A stretch of 64,000 nucleotides of DNA, from assembly GCF_900103195.1 (NCBI RefSeq), contig NZ_FMWU01000030.1:1-64000 (forward strand), given 5' to 3'. The translations under genes and the position numbers were made by a program. This document shows, piece after piece, positions 24,820 through 33,798 of the stretch. The first letter of the stretch is position 1. Each line of letters starts with the position of its first letter. Source of the stretch: Methylobacterium sp. UNC378MF (GTDB lineage Bacteria > Pseudomonadota > Alphaproteobacteria > Rhizobiales > Beijerinckiaceae). The notes under the pieces were generated by a model. The model ran no database searches. It had not been told where the DNA came from and was given only the letters and a program-made list of their open reading frames with translations.

Positions 24820-26547
24820 TCAGTAGGCGAGGGCGTCCTTGCCCTCGAAGCTGGTGATTGGCGGGTAGGCCCGCTGTTCGGTGATCACGTCGATCACCGT
24901 GACGGCGCCGCTCGCGAGCGCGTCGCGCAGCGCCTGCGCGAGATCCTCGGGGCGCTCGACGCGCGTCCCGGCGCAGCCGCAGGCGCGCGCGATCGCGGCA
25001 TGGTCCACCGCCTCGAAATCGCAGACGTCGGTGAAGTCGCCGAACAGGCTCAGCTCCGCGTGCTTCTGGTAGCCGAGGATCTGGTTGTTCAGGACGACGA
25101 CGATGACCGGAAGCCGCATGCGCCGCGCCGTCTCCAGCTCCGACCAGACGTGGCCGAATCCACCGTCGCCGGTCACGCAGATCACGGGCGCGTCGGGGCG
25201 GGCGGCCTTGGCGCCGAGGGCGAAGGGCAGGCCCCAGCCGAGGCCCGCGATGCCGCGCGGCGTCAGGAAGCGCTGGCCGGCCTTCCGCGCCGTGAGGAAG
25301 TTGGCGATCCAGATCGAGGCGTAGCTTGCGTCGGCGACGACGACGGTCTCGGGGGTCGTCACCGCGTCGATCTCGGCCATGATCCGCTCGGGCCGGATCG
25401 GGGCGGCCTCCATGTCGACGAGGCGGGCCATGTCGCCGACCTGGGCCTCCCGGGCACGGGCGATGGTGCCGGCGAGGGCCGCGCGGCGGCCTTCCAGTTC
25501 CGACAGGTCGCGCTGCCGCAGCGCCTCGGCGAGGGCAGCGAGGGTCAGCTTGGCGTCGCCGACGAGGCGCAGGGCCTCGTAGTTCCGGCCGACCTCGCCC
25601 CCGTCGACGTCGAGATGGATGAACCGGGCGCCGGCCGGGTAGAGCGACCAGCTGTCGGTGCCGTTCTGGTTGGTGCGGTTGCCTATGAGGAGGACGACGT
25701 CGGCCTCTGTGACGAGCGTGCGCAGGTGGGACGAGCGCGCCCGCGGCGCCATGAAGTAGCCGACGACCCCGACGGAGAGCGGGTCGGTCTCGGCGACGGC
25801 GCCCTTGCCCATCACCGTTGTGGCGACCGGCAGTCCGAGGGTCTGCAGGGCGGCGAGTTCAGGATAGGCCCCGGAGGAATGGACGCCGCCGCCCGCGATG
25901 ACCAGCGGGCGCCGCGCCCCGGCGATCAGGTCCGCGGCCTCCGCGATCCGGGCCGGGTCGGCGAGGGTGCGGTCGAGGGGGTAGGTGCCGAGGCTGGCCG
26001 ACCGGCGCGGTGCGGCGGCCTCGAAGTCCGGCCGCTCGTCGAGCAGGTCCAGGGGCACCAGCAGCACCGCCGGCCCGGGCCGCCCGGAGGCCGCGGCCGC
26101 GAAGGCCATGTCGACGTAGTCGTCGATGCGCTCGGCGACCGCGACCCGGCGGACCCACTTGGCGACGCCCGCGAACAGGGCGAGGTGGTCGAGTTCCTGG
26201 AAGGCGTTCCGGTCGGTGAAGTTGCGGTGGACGTCCTGGACGATCGCGACGACCGGAATGGACGCCTTCAGGGCTTCCGCGAGGCCTGGCACCAGCAGGG
26301 TCGCGGCGGGGCCGTTCTGGGCCGCGACCACCGCGACCCGGCCCGAGATCCGCGCGTAGGCGTCGGCCATCGCGGCGCCGGCATTCTCGGTGCGGTAGCC
26401 GATCTGGCGGATGCCGTGATGCGGTGCGGCCAGGAACAGGGCCGAGGGGATGCTCTGGCCGAACACGTCGCGGACCCCGTGCCGGTGGAGCGCGGCCGCG
26501 AGGGCGTGGGCGCCGGTCATGTTGGCACGCTCGGACATCTCGGACAT
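24820..26547 (-). CDS. ThDP-dependent enzyme (acetolactate-synthase-like)
   Basis: A 575-residue thiamine-diphosphate enzyme with the three usual domains. Glu54 (GYRTENAGAAMADAYAR) is the cofactor-activating Glu. The central domain has LVIAGGGVHSSGAYPEL. The GDG ThDP motif is VTGDGGFGHVWSELET, ending in VVVLNNQILG. It is related to acetolactate synthase, sulfoacetaldehyde acetyltransferase and cyclic-dione hydrolase types. A catabolic C-C cleavage or carboligation is inferred from context. Its ATG overlaps the stop of the quinone oxidoreductase by one base. Confidence 0.85.
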   Translation of the reverse strand: MSEMSERANMTGAHALAAALHRHGVRDVFGQSIPSALFLAAPHHGIRQIGYRTENAGAAMADAYARISGRVAVVAAQNGPAATLLVPGLAEALKASIPVVAIVQDVHRNFTDRNAFQELDHLALFAGVAKWVRRVAVAERIDDYVDMAFAAAASGRPGPAVLLVPLDLLDERPDFEAAAPRRSASLGTYPLDRTLADPARIAEAADLIAGARRPLVIAGGGVHSSGAYPELAALQTLGLPVATTVMGKGAVAETDPLSVGVVGYFMAPRARSSHLRTLVTEADVVLLIGNRTNQNGTDSWSLYPAGARFIHLDVDGGEVGRNYEALRLVGDAKLTLAALAEALRQRDLSELEGRRAALAGTIARAREAQVGDMARLVDMEAAPIRPERIMAEIDAVTTPETVVVADASYASIWIANFLTARKAGQRFLTPRGIAGLGWGLPFALGAKAARPDAPVICVTGDGGFGHVWSELETARRMRLPVIVVVLNNQILGYQKHAELSLFGDFTDVCDFEAVDHAAIARACGCAGTRVERPEDLAQALRDALASGAVTVIDVITEQRAYPPITSFEGKDALAY

Positions 26548-27563
26548 CAGCGGCTCCCCTGCGCGGCGTCGCCCATCGACAGGACGATCTTCCCGATATG
26601 CCGGCCCGCATCCATGCGGGCATGGGCCTCCGCGACCCGGTCGAACGGGAACACGGAATCGATCGAAGGTCGCGCCCGGCCCGCCGCGAGCAGCGGCAGG
26701 ACGTGCTCGGCGAGGGCGTCGGCGAGGCGCGCCTTCAGGGCGACCGGACGGGCGCGAAGCGTCGAGCCCGTCAGCGTCACGCGCTTCATCAGGAGCGGCT
26801 GGAAGTCGATCTCCGTCACCCGCGAGCCCTGCTGGAAGGCGATCTGGGCAATGCGCCCATCGACCGCCACGGCGTCGAGATTGCGGGCGATGTAGGGGCC
26901 GCCGACCATGTCGAGGATCACGTCGGGCCCGCGCCCGTCGGTGGCCGCCCGGGAGGCCGCGACGAAATCCTCCCTCCGGTAATCGATGGCGGCGTCCGCG
27001 CCGAGCTTGAGGCAGGCCGCGCACTTCTCCGGGGAACCCACGGTGACGATCACTCGGGCGCCGCGGGCCTTCGCCAGCAGGATCGCCGTAGTGCCGATGC
27101 CCGAGGAGCCGCCGTGAATCAGGAGGCTCTCGCCCGCCTGCAGCCGGGCGCGCTCGAACACGTTGCTCCAGACGGTGAAGTAGGTCTCGGGGATCGCGCC
27201 CGCCTCGACCGCCGGCAGGCCGTCCGGCACGGGCAGCGCGACGGCCTCGTCGACGACGGCCCACTCGGCGTAGGCGCCGCTATGGACCAGCGCCATGACC
27301 CGGTCCCCGGGCCGGAAGCGCCCCGCGCCGGGCCCGAGCGCCTCAACGACGCCGGCGAGTTCGAGCCCGAGCACCTCCGAGGCGCCGGGCGGCGGCGGGT
27401 AGCGGCCCTCGCGCTGCATCACGTCCGGGCGGTTGATGCCCGCGGCCTCGACGCGCACGAGCACCTGACCCTGGCCCGGCTCCGGGCGGGGACGCTCGAC
27501 GATCCGGAGGACCTCCGGACCGCCTTGCCCGGCGGCGATCACGGCTCTCATCCCGATGCTCAT
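26547..27563 (-). CDS. NADPH:quinone reductase-like MDR protein
   Basis: A 338-residue medium-chain dehydrogenase without the structural zinc Cys set, of the quinone oxidoreductase/PIG3 type. It has AAGINRPDVMQREGRYPPPPG near residue 42, LIHGGSSGIGTTAILLAKARGA at the NADPH site and YRREDF after it. The family reduces quinones or enones. It overlaps the upstream zinc dehydrogenase by 4 bases (ATGA), so the two are translationally coupled. Confidence 0.87.
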   Translation of the reverse strand: MSIGMRAVIAAGQGGPEVLRIVERPRPEPGQGQVLVRVEAAGINRPDVMQREGRYPPPPGASEVLGLELAGVVEALGPGAGRFRPGDRVMALVHSGAYAEWAVVDEAVALPVPDGLPAVEAGAIPETYFTVWSNVFERARLQAGESLLIHGGSSGIGTTAILLAKARGARVIVTVGSPEKCAACLKLGADAAIDYRREDFVAASRAATDGRGPDVILDMVGGPYIARNLDAVAVDGRIAQIAFQQGSRVTEIDFQPLLMKRVTLTGSTLRARPVALKARLADALAEHVLPLLAAGRARPSIDSVFPFDRVAEAHARMDAGRHIGKIVLSMGDAAQGSR

Positions 27564-28618
27564 CGCTCGCCCCCCCGCGTTTCCGCCGCTTCGGGAAGAA
27601 GCAGCACCTTCATGGCTTGCCGGCTGCGCGCCAGATCGAACCCCGCCTGGGCCTCGGCCAGAGGACGTCGATGAGTGATCAGCGCGTCGAGCGTTCCGGC
27701 ATGGGCGGCGAGAAGACGGATGGCCTCGTCGAAGGCGCGCGCCGTGGTGTCGTGAGCCGCGCGAAGCTGCTTCTTGCTGCGGACGAAACTGGTCAGGTCG
27801 AGGTCAAGGGAGCCGGAATGGATCCCGGCCACCACCAGCACGCCGCCGGAACGCAGCGCGGCCAGCCCCTCCACCACCGACCGGGCGGATCCCGTCGCCT
27901 CGATCACCCGGTCGGCCTCGCCGCCGAGGGCGTTCCGGATTGCGGCTTCGAGGCTGCCGCTGGTGAGATCAGCCGTCTCACGGATGCCGATCCGGCGGGC
28001 AACGTCGAGGCGGGCGGCGTCGTCGAGACCGGCGAGCAGCACGACCGCACCCCGGAGCTGCGCCACGAAGGCGATGCAGAGGCCGATCGGGCCCGGTCCG
28101 AGCACCGCCACCCGGTCGCCTGGTCCGACCTCCGCCACGTCCACGGCGTTGACCGCGACCGCGAGCGGCTCAGCCAGGGCAGCGATAGCCAGGGGCATGT
28201 CGTCGGGGAGGCGGCGGCAATTCGCGGCGGGAACGACGACCTGTTCGGCGAAGGCTCCGTCAGCGTGCAGGCCGACGATCCGCCGGCTCTGGCAATCCTG
28301 CGGCCGGTCGGCGGCGCAGGCCGAGCAGGCGCCGCACGGCACCGTCGGCCAGCAGGTGACCCGGTCGCCGACGGCGAGCGCGGTCACGCCGTCGCCCACG
28401 GCCCGGACCGTGCCGGCGAACTCGTGGCCGAGGGTGACCGGCATGAAAGAGCTCATGAACCCGTAGCCCGGCGTCCACTCGAAGGCGTGGATGTCGCTGC
28501 CGCAGATGCCGGCCGCGGCAACCGCGATGGTCACGCGGCCCGCGCCCGGCCCGGGCGGCGCATCGACATGGACGAGGTCCGCCCCGAAGGCGGCCGTCGC
28601 CTTGCGCAACGCAAGCAT
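27560..28618 (-). CDS. Zinc-dependent alcohol dehydrogenase (sorbitol/threonine type)
   Basis: A 352-residue MDR enzyme. Catalytic zinc residues lie in AGICGSDIHAFEW (Cys) and LGHEFAGTVRAVG (His, Glu). The structural zinc lobe is CWPTVPCGACSACAADRPQDC. The NAD site is VAVLGPGPIGL. It oxidises a secondary alcohol or polyol. It is the first gene of the 13-gene minus-strand operon. ATG 28618 follows AGGGGAC, and the divergent GntR gene lies 112 bases away across an operator palindrome. Confidence 0.88.
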   Translation of the reverse strand: MLALRKATAAFGADLVHVDAPPGPGAGRVTIAVAAAGICGSDIHAFEWTPGYGFMSSFMPVTLGHEFAGTVRAVGDGVTALAVGDRVTCWPTVPCGACSACAADRPQDCQSRRIVGLHADGAFAEQVVVPAANCRRLPDDMPLAIAALAEPLAVAVNAVDVAEVGPGDRVAVLGPGPIGLCIAFVAQLRGAVVLLAGLDDAARLDVARRIGIRETADLTSGSLEAAIRNALGGEADRVIEATGSARSVVEGLAALRSGGVLVVAGIHSGSLDLDLTSFVRSKKQLRAAHDTTARAFDEAIRLLAAHAGTLDALITHRRPLAEAQAGFDLARSRQAMKVLLLPEAAETRGGER

Positions 28619-28696
28619 TTCCGTCCCCTGTCTACCGCTGGGCCTCTCAGCCCCGCGGCCTGCGACACGGTGTGGACCGTCGACGCAGACTGTAAT

Positions 28697-28708
28697 TTGT
28701 TATAACAA
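28697..28708. promoter_or_regulatory. Candidate GntR operator palindrome
   Basis: A perfect 12-base palindrome, TTGTTATAACAA, in the gap between the divergent dehydrogenase operon and the GntR regulator. It lies 22 bases before the regulator ATG. FadR-type GntR proteins typically bind short AT-centred palindromes with TTGT and ACAA ends, so control of both directions is likely. Confidence 0.65.
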
Positions 28709-28730
28709 GCATCAGGCAAAGGGGAGGAAT

Positions 28731-29429
28731 ATGTCAAGCGCCTCGGCGTCAGAGCCAGACACCGGCGAAATCTTGCCGGACTGGGTCCGTCCGATCGTCA
28801 AGGAGAGCCTGAGCGAGCGCGCCTATCGCGAGTTGCGAGTCGCGCTGATGCGCGGGCAACTGCGCCCGGATACGCGCCTGCGTCTGCGCCCGATGTCGGT
28901 CCGGTTCGGCATCAGCGCGACGCCCATGCGCGAGGCCCTACTCAGGCTCGTTGCAGAGAAGGCGCTCGCGCTCGACGCACGCGGGACCGTCGTCGTGCCC
29001 CGGCTGACCCTGGATCAGCTCCTAGAGATTCGGGCGATCCGCACCGATCTCGAGGGGCGTGCCGCCGCCGCGGGAGCTGACAGGCGCGCGACCGAGGTCG
29101 ACGAGCTGGAGGCAATCCACGCGCAGATCTCGCAATGCCACGCGAGCCGCGACTTCGCGCGCGCGGTGAACCTCAACACCGAATTTCATTTGGCGCTTTG
29201 CAGGCTCGGTCAGATGCCGATCCTGTACGAAATCGTCGAACTGCTGTGGGTGCGATGCGGCCCGATCCTCTCGCACCTCTATGACAACGGAGTTCCTGAT
29301 TGGGAGCCCCATCCGCATCGGCGAATCATCGACGCCCTGCGCCGCGGCAACTCGGATGCGGCCCGCGATGCGGTCCGAGAGGATATCGAGCACGGTGGCA
29401 GCGGGTTGTTTGCCCATGTCCGCGCCTAG
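28731..29429 (+). CDS. GntR family regulator (FadR/FCD subfamily)
   Basis: A 232-residue regulator. Residues 20-90 form the winged helix-turn-helix (SERAYRELRVALMRGQL, then FGISATPMREALLRLVAEKAL). Residues 95-225 form an all-helical FCD ligand domain with the metal-binding His/Asp pattern (RTDLEGRAAAAG, NTEFHLALCRL, HPHRRIIDALRRGN). It probably represses the divergent region 2 operon and itself until an acid-type inducer binds. ATG 28731 follows GGGGAGG. No other gene follows on this strand. Confidence 0.9.
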   Translation: MSSASASEPDTGEILPDWVRPIVKESLSERAYRELRVALMRGQLRPDTRLRLRPMSVRFGISATPMREALLRLVAEKALALDARGTVVVPRLTLDQLLEIRAIRTDLEGRAAAAGADRRATEVDELEAIHAQISQCHASRDFARAVNLNTEFHLALCRLGQMPILYEIVELLWVRCGPILSHLYDNGVPDWEPHPHRRIIDALRRGNSDAARDAVREDIEHGGSGLFAHVRA

Positions 29430-29698
29430 TCCGCGGGGTGACGGGCGGCTCGTCAATTGGGCAGCCACGTCCTCCTTCACGCCCTGCTGGTCCGAAAGCG
29501 GGCCGGCGCAAATCCACTCATCTGAGACGTTCAGGCGGGCGATTCGTGGTGGTAAATGCTGGCCGAAACGCGCCGTTGCGCTCATAGGCGCCCATATTAA
29601 AAAACAGACCTTGCATCCACGCGATAGCAAACCCACCACGTTGTGGATTGGCGAGTCATGACTAATAGAGTTGGACCTGAACAGATTCTAGAATCCGG

Positions 29699-30868
29699 TT
29701 ACATGGATTTTTTCTCAGTGATTGCATGCAAACGTGGCGTGAAGCGGTCAAGCGCATGTAGGCTAAGGTCGAAGCTTGGTTTCTTGCCCGTGGCGAGATC
29801 GGCTAGAACCTCACCCACGACGCTGCAAAACTTGTAACCGTGGCCAGAGCAGGGCGAGGCGACGACCACTTGGGGCAGGTCTGGCAGCGTATCGATCACG
29901 AAGTGCTCATCCGGTGTGTTTGTGAAGAAGCACGCCCGCATCGCCATCGTCGGACCGTTCGCTTGGGGAAAGTAGCGGCTGACACAGGGGCGTAGCACCG
30001 CCTCGTCCTCGGCGCCGCATTCCCGCGACAAGGTATCAGCACCGCCCGTCTCACCGAGATGGTGCCAGCGGCCGATCTTGAAGCCCGGCACGTGCCAGAT
30101 CGGAAAGCCGTAGAACTTGCCCTCGTCGACCTCCATGTTGAACACCGGGAAGCACTCCGGTGCGAACAGAGCCGGTTCCCGCGGCTGGAACCAGCCGAGC
30201 ACTTGCCGTTCGGGCACCGCGACGGTTTTGAGTTGAGGTACGAACTCACCCATCCAAGAGCCTGCCGCGAGGATGAGCCGTCCCGCCTCGTAGGTGCCGC
30301 GTGCGGTCTTGACGCGCACGCCCGACGCAGTCGGCTCCCAACTCAGCACCGGCTCCCGCGCCCGAATCTCGGCACCCGCAGCCTGCGCTTGTGTGACGTG
30401 CGCGACGATCGCGCGCTCCGCAGAGACGAAGCCACCATCTGGTTGGAGGACGGCACGATGCGTGTCGGGCAGGTTGTAGCCAGGCGCCACACGCCGCAAC
30501 TCAGCGCCATCGAGCAGTCGATGCGGGAGGTCATGCATCCGGCAGGCCGCGAGCGAGCCCTCGACCATAGCGCTGCCCTCCGGCCCCGCGTCGATCGAGC
30601 CGGTGATGAATAGAAGCTGTTCCCCGAAGCGTCCCTCCAATTCCCGCCAGTTCTCGTAGGCGCGGCGCAGCAGTGGCACGTAGGAAGGATCCTCGAAGTA
30701 GGCGAGACGGATGATCCGATTGAAGCCGTGCGAGGATCCCATGGCGTGCGGGATGTCGAAGCGCTCGAGGCCGAGAACCCGGACGCCGCGGCGGGCGAGA
30801 TGCCAGCAGGCGGCCGAGCCCATGCCGCCGACGCCGAGCACGATGACGTCGTAGGTGTTCACTGACAT
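29699..30868 (-). CDS. Monomeric sarcosine oxidase / N-methyltryptophan oxidase family flavoenzyme
   Basis: A 389-residue FAD amine oxidase. DVIVLGVGGMGSAACWHLARRG binds FAD ADP. GSSHGFNRIIRLAY matches the family GSSHG-x-x-R-x-x-R region. Cys313 in RACFFTNTPDEHF aligns with the Cys that carries covalent flavin in monomeric sarcosine oxidase. The C-terminal SPCSGHGYKF is the catalytic Lys region. It oxidatively demethylates an N-methyl amino acid with oxygen. It is the last gene of the region 3 module. Confidence 0.88.
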   Translation of the reverse strand: MSVNTYDVIVLGVGGMGSAACWHLARRGVRVLGLERFDIPHAMGSSHGFNRIIRLAYFEDPSYVPLLRRAYENWRELEGRFGEQLLFITGSIDAGPEGSAMVEGSLAACRMHDLPHRLLDGAELRRVAPGYNLPDTHRAVLQPDGGFVSAERAIVAHVTQAQAAGAEIRAREPVLSWEPTASGVRVKTARGTYEAGRLILAAGSWMGEFVPQLKTVAVPERQVLGWFQPREPALFAPECFPVFNMEVDEGKFYGFPIWHVPGFKIGRWHHLGETGGADTLSRECGAEDEAVLRPCVSRYFPQANGPTMAMRACFFTNTPDEHFVIDTLPDLPQVVVASPCSGHGYKFCSVVGEVLADLATGKKPSFDLSLHALDRFTPRLHAITEKKSM

Positions 30869-30899
30869 CGCGTGGTCTCCGAAGTTGTCCGGGAAGCAA

Positions 30900-31871
30900 C
30901 TAGGCCCAGACGTCGCCGAGCAGGGTGAGCCAGTTGCGGCCCATCACCCGCTCGATGCGGGAGGTCTGCCAGCCGCGCCGCTCCATGGCGGCGGTGAGGT
31001 TCGGGAAGTCGCCGATCGTGCGGATGCCCTCGGGGTTCAGGACCTCGCCGAAATCCGTGAGCTTGCGCCCGTCACCCTTGTCGTGGGTGATGTAGTCGAA
31101 GAAGGCCTGCCCGTAGCCCTGCGTGAAGTCGGTGCCGATGCCGGCGTTCTCTTCGCCGACCAGATCGATCACGTACGCGATTGCGTCGAGATAGTCCTCG
31201 ATCGTCGCGGCCGCGCCCCGGGCCAGGAACGGCGGGAACATGGTCACGCCCACGAAGCCGCCTCGCTCGGCGATGAAGCGCAGCTGCTCGTCCGTCTTGT
31301 TGCGCGGATGGTCTTTCAGGGCTGCGGGCAGGCAGTGGGAGTAGGCGACGCGCCGCTGCGAGGCGCGGATCGCATCCGCGCTGGTCTTCGGCCCGACATG
31401 CGAGAGGTCGCAAAGGATGCCGAGTCGGTCCATCTCGGCCAGCACGTCGCGGCCGAAATCGGACAGCCCGCCGTCGCGCGTCTCGTAGCAGCCCGAACCG
31501 ACGAGGTTCTGGGTGTTGTAGGTGAGCTGGACGATGCGCAGGCCGAGCGCGTGGAATAGCTCCAGGTACTCGATGCGATCCTCGATCGCGCTGGTGTTCT
31601 GCCAGCCGTGGATGATGCCGGTGCGGCGCTCCGCCTTCGCGCGGTGGATGTCGGCGACACTGTGGATCGGGGTGATCAGGTCGGCGTGCTCGCGAAACCA
31701 GCGACGCCACCGGGCCATCGTTCGCATGGTCGTGGCGAAATCCTCCCAGACGGAGCAGGTGCAGTTCGCCGCGGTGACGCCGCCGCGGCGCATGTCCGCG
31801 AAGACCTCGGGCCCGAAATCGGAGACGATCAGCCCGTCGATCACGATCAGGTCGTCGTGCCTCGTGGTCAT
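30900..31871 (-). CDS. M19 (membrane dipeptidase) family protein with incomplete metal site
   Basis: A 323-residue TIM-barrel protein of the renal-dipeptidase family. His158 (CDLSHVG), His179 (AYSHC) and Asp248 (IGTDFTQG) match conserved site residues. The N-terminal H-x-D metal motif is missing: the place after V-I-D-G reads LIVSD. The bridging Glu is Gln91 in HGWQNTS. It may therefore bind one metal or none, and its reaction may differ from dipeptide hydrolysis. ATG 31871 follows GAGAGGA. It is cotranscribed with an ABC importer and an amine oxidase. Confidence 0.8.
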   Translation of the reverse strand: MTTRHDDLIVIDGLIVSDFGPEVFADMRRGGVTAANCTCSVWEDFATTMRTMARWRRWFREHADLITPIHSVADIHRAKAERRTGIIHGWQNTSAIEDRIEYLELFHALGLRIVQLTYNTQNLVGSGCYETRDGGLSDFGRDVLAEMDRLGILCDLSHVGPKTSADAIRASQRRVAYSHCLPAALKDHPRNKTDEQLRFIAERGGFVGVTMFPPFLARGAAATIEDYLDAIAYVIDLVGEENAGIGTDFTQGYGQAFFDYITHDKGDGRKLTDFGEVLNPEGIRTIGDFPNLTAAMERRGWQTSRIERVMGRNWLTLLGDVWA

Positions 31872-31882
31872 GGTGCGTCCTC

Positions 31883-32956
31883 TCAGAGTTCGACGGGGAC
31901 GAAGTGGCAGGCGTCCGGTGGGACGGCGACGTGAACACGCGCGCCGGGTTCGAGCATGACCGGGCCGCCGGTTGCAGGGGTCGCCCGGCGCGCCGTCAGG
32001 CACAGGCCAGACGTGGTTCGCAGCCGGTACTCGACCGAGAGACCCCGGTAGGTCGCCGCCTCGATCTCGGCATCCAACATGTCGGGCTCCGTGTCCGCGC
32101 CGGGAAAGGAGATCCGGACCCGCTCGGGACGGATCGCGAGGACCGTCGTCCCCCGGCCGGCGACCGCACCCGGGACGCGGATCGCGTTGCCGTCGGCGAG
32201 CCGGAACAGGCCCGGTCCCTCGACCGTCCCAGGTAGGAGGTTCGTCACCCCCATGAACTCCGCCACGAAGCGCGAGCGCGGCGCGCCGAACACCGCCTCC
32301 GGGCTTCCGTCCTGCTCGATCCGCCCGGCGCGCATCACGACGATGCGGTCGGCGATCGAGAGCGCCTCGTCCTGATCGTGCGTGACGAAGATCGTGGTGA
32401 TGCCCATCGCTTTCTGGATCTGGCGGATCTCGAGCTTCATCTCCCCGCGCAGTTGCGCGTCGAGGTTGGAGAGCGGCTCGTCGAGGAGCAGCACAGAGGG
32501 CTCGATCACCAGGGCTCGGGCGAGAGAGACCCGCTGCTGCTGGCCGCCGGAGAGCTGCTTGGGCAACCGATCCGACATCGCGGACAGGCGCACCCGGTCG
32601 AGCGCCCGGGCGACGCGGGACGCGATCTCGGCTCGGGGCAGGCGACGCATCTCCAGGCCGAAGGCGACGTTCTGGGCGACGCTCATGTGCGGAAACAGGG
32701 CATAGCTCTGGAAGCCGAAGCCGATGTTGCGCTTGGCCGGCGGCAGACGGGTCACGTCACGCCCCCCGATCAAAATGCTGCCGGCATCCGTCTCGACGAA
32801 CCCGCCGACCATCCGCAGCGTCGTGGTCTTGCCGCAGCCCGAGGGGCCGAGCAGGGCGACGAGCTGGCCCTCGGGCACATCGAGGGTGATGTCGTCCACG
32901 GCCGTGAAGCCGCCATAGCGCTTGATCAGGGAACGCAGTGCGACCGTTGTCGACAT
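31883..32956 (-). CDS. Polyamine/opine-type ABC transporter ATP-binding protein (PotA-like)
   Basis: A 357-residue ABC ATPase with a C-terminal TOBE domain. It has Walker A GPSGCGKTTTLRM, signature LSGGQQQRVSLARAL, Walker B LLLDEPLSNLDAQLR and H-loop FVTHDQDEAL. Residues 285-357 form the TOBE-type regulatory domain (LAIRPERVRI). It energises the two permeases upstream in the operon. ATG 32956 was chosen since the family starts near VALRSLIKRYG. Confidence 0.92.
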   Translation of the reverse strand: MSTTVALRSLIKRYGGFTAVDDITLDVPEGQLVALLGPSGCGKTTTLRMVGGFVETDAGSILIGGRDVTRLPPAKRNIGFGFQSYALFPHMSVAQNVAFGLEMRRLPRAEIASRVARALDRVRLSAMSDRLPKQLSGGQQQRVSLARALVIEPSVLLLDEPLSNLDAQLRGEMKLEIRQIQKAMGITTIFVTHDQDEALSIADRIVVMRAGRIEQDGSPEAVFGAPRSRFVAEFMGVTNLLPGTVEGPGLFRLADGNAIRVPGAVAGRGTTVLAIRPERVRISFPGADTEPDMLDAEIEAATYRGLSVEYRLRTTSGLCLTARRATPATGGPVMLEPGARVHVAVPPDACHFVPVEL

Positions 32957-32987
32957 GGTCCGTTCTCCGGGCTGTCGGGTGGCAGTA

Positions 32988-33794
32988 TCAAAAGGCCTGC
33001 GCGAGACGTGCGTAGCGGTCGCTGACGAGGAGCGCCGCACCGACGATCAGGATCTGGACGGTGGCGACCGCCGCGACCGTCCCGTCGAGGTTCCATTCGA
33101 GATAGTTGACGAGGGCGATCTGCAGGGTCGTCCGGCCCGGACCGACGAGGAAGATCGACTTCTCCAGATCGATGAACGAAATCACGAAGGAGAACAGGGC
33201 CGCCGCGACGATGGCGGGCCGGATCGCTGGAAGGGTCACGCGCCGCAGCACGGTGAGCGGGCCGGCGCCGAGGCTCGCAGCAGCCTCCTCGATCGCCCGG
33301 TCAGCCGAGGCGAGCGAGGCGCTGACCAGCCGGATGGTCCAGGGCAGCGCGATCAAGGTGTGCGCCACGAGCAAGCCGCCGATCGTGCCGGCCACCTGGA
33401 TGTCGAGGAGCGCCTCCACCTCGATGAAGGCGATGAACAGGGCGGCTCCGCCGACGATGCCCGGCACCACCATCGGTGCGAGCAGCAGAGCCTGGACGGC
33501 ATCGCGGCCGGGGAAGCGGCCGCGCACTAGGCCGAGGCTCGCCGGCACGCCCAGAGCGAGGCTCGCCGCCGTGGCGAACAGCGCCGTCTGCACGCTGGTG
33601 ATGAAGCCGTCCCGGAAGGCGTCCGTGTCGAGGGCCCGCGCGTACCAGTCGAGGGTATAGCCGTGCGCCGGGAAGGCGAGGATGCGGTTAGCGAAGAACG
33701 ACACCCAGACGATGACCACCAGGGGTAGCACGATGAAGGCGAGGACTGTGCCCGAGATGGCGCCGTAGGTCCGGCGGATGCCTGCACGCGACAT
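32988..33794 (-). CDS. ABC transporter permease (PotC-like)
   Basis: A 268-residue inner-membrane permease with six hydrophobic segments. The EAA loop reads EEAAASLGAGPLTVLRRVTLP, which contacts the ATPase. It pairs with the PotB-like permease 4 bases upstream. The substrate is probably a cationic or N-methylated compound, judged from the enzymes in the module. Confidence 0.9.
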   Translation of the reverse strand: MSRAGIRRTYGAISGTVLAFIVLPLVVIVWVSFFANRILAFPAHGYTLDWYARALDTDAFRDGFITSVQTALFATAASLALGVPASLGLVRGRFPGRDAVQALLLAPMVVPGIVGGAALFIAFIEVEALLDIQVAGTIGGLLVAHTLIALPWTIRLVSASLASADRAIEEAAASLGAGPLTVLRRVTLPAIRPAIVAAALFSFVISFIDLEKSIFLVGPGRTTLQIALVNYLEWNLDGTVAAVATVQILIVGAALLVSDRYARLAQAF

Positions 33795-33798
33795 GGCC

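Noticed and set aside
24517..26895. 792-codon open frame antisense to the ThDP enzyme
   Set aside because: There is no domain signature, and it spans the ends of two real genes. The opposite strand encodes a complete ThDP enzyme.
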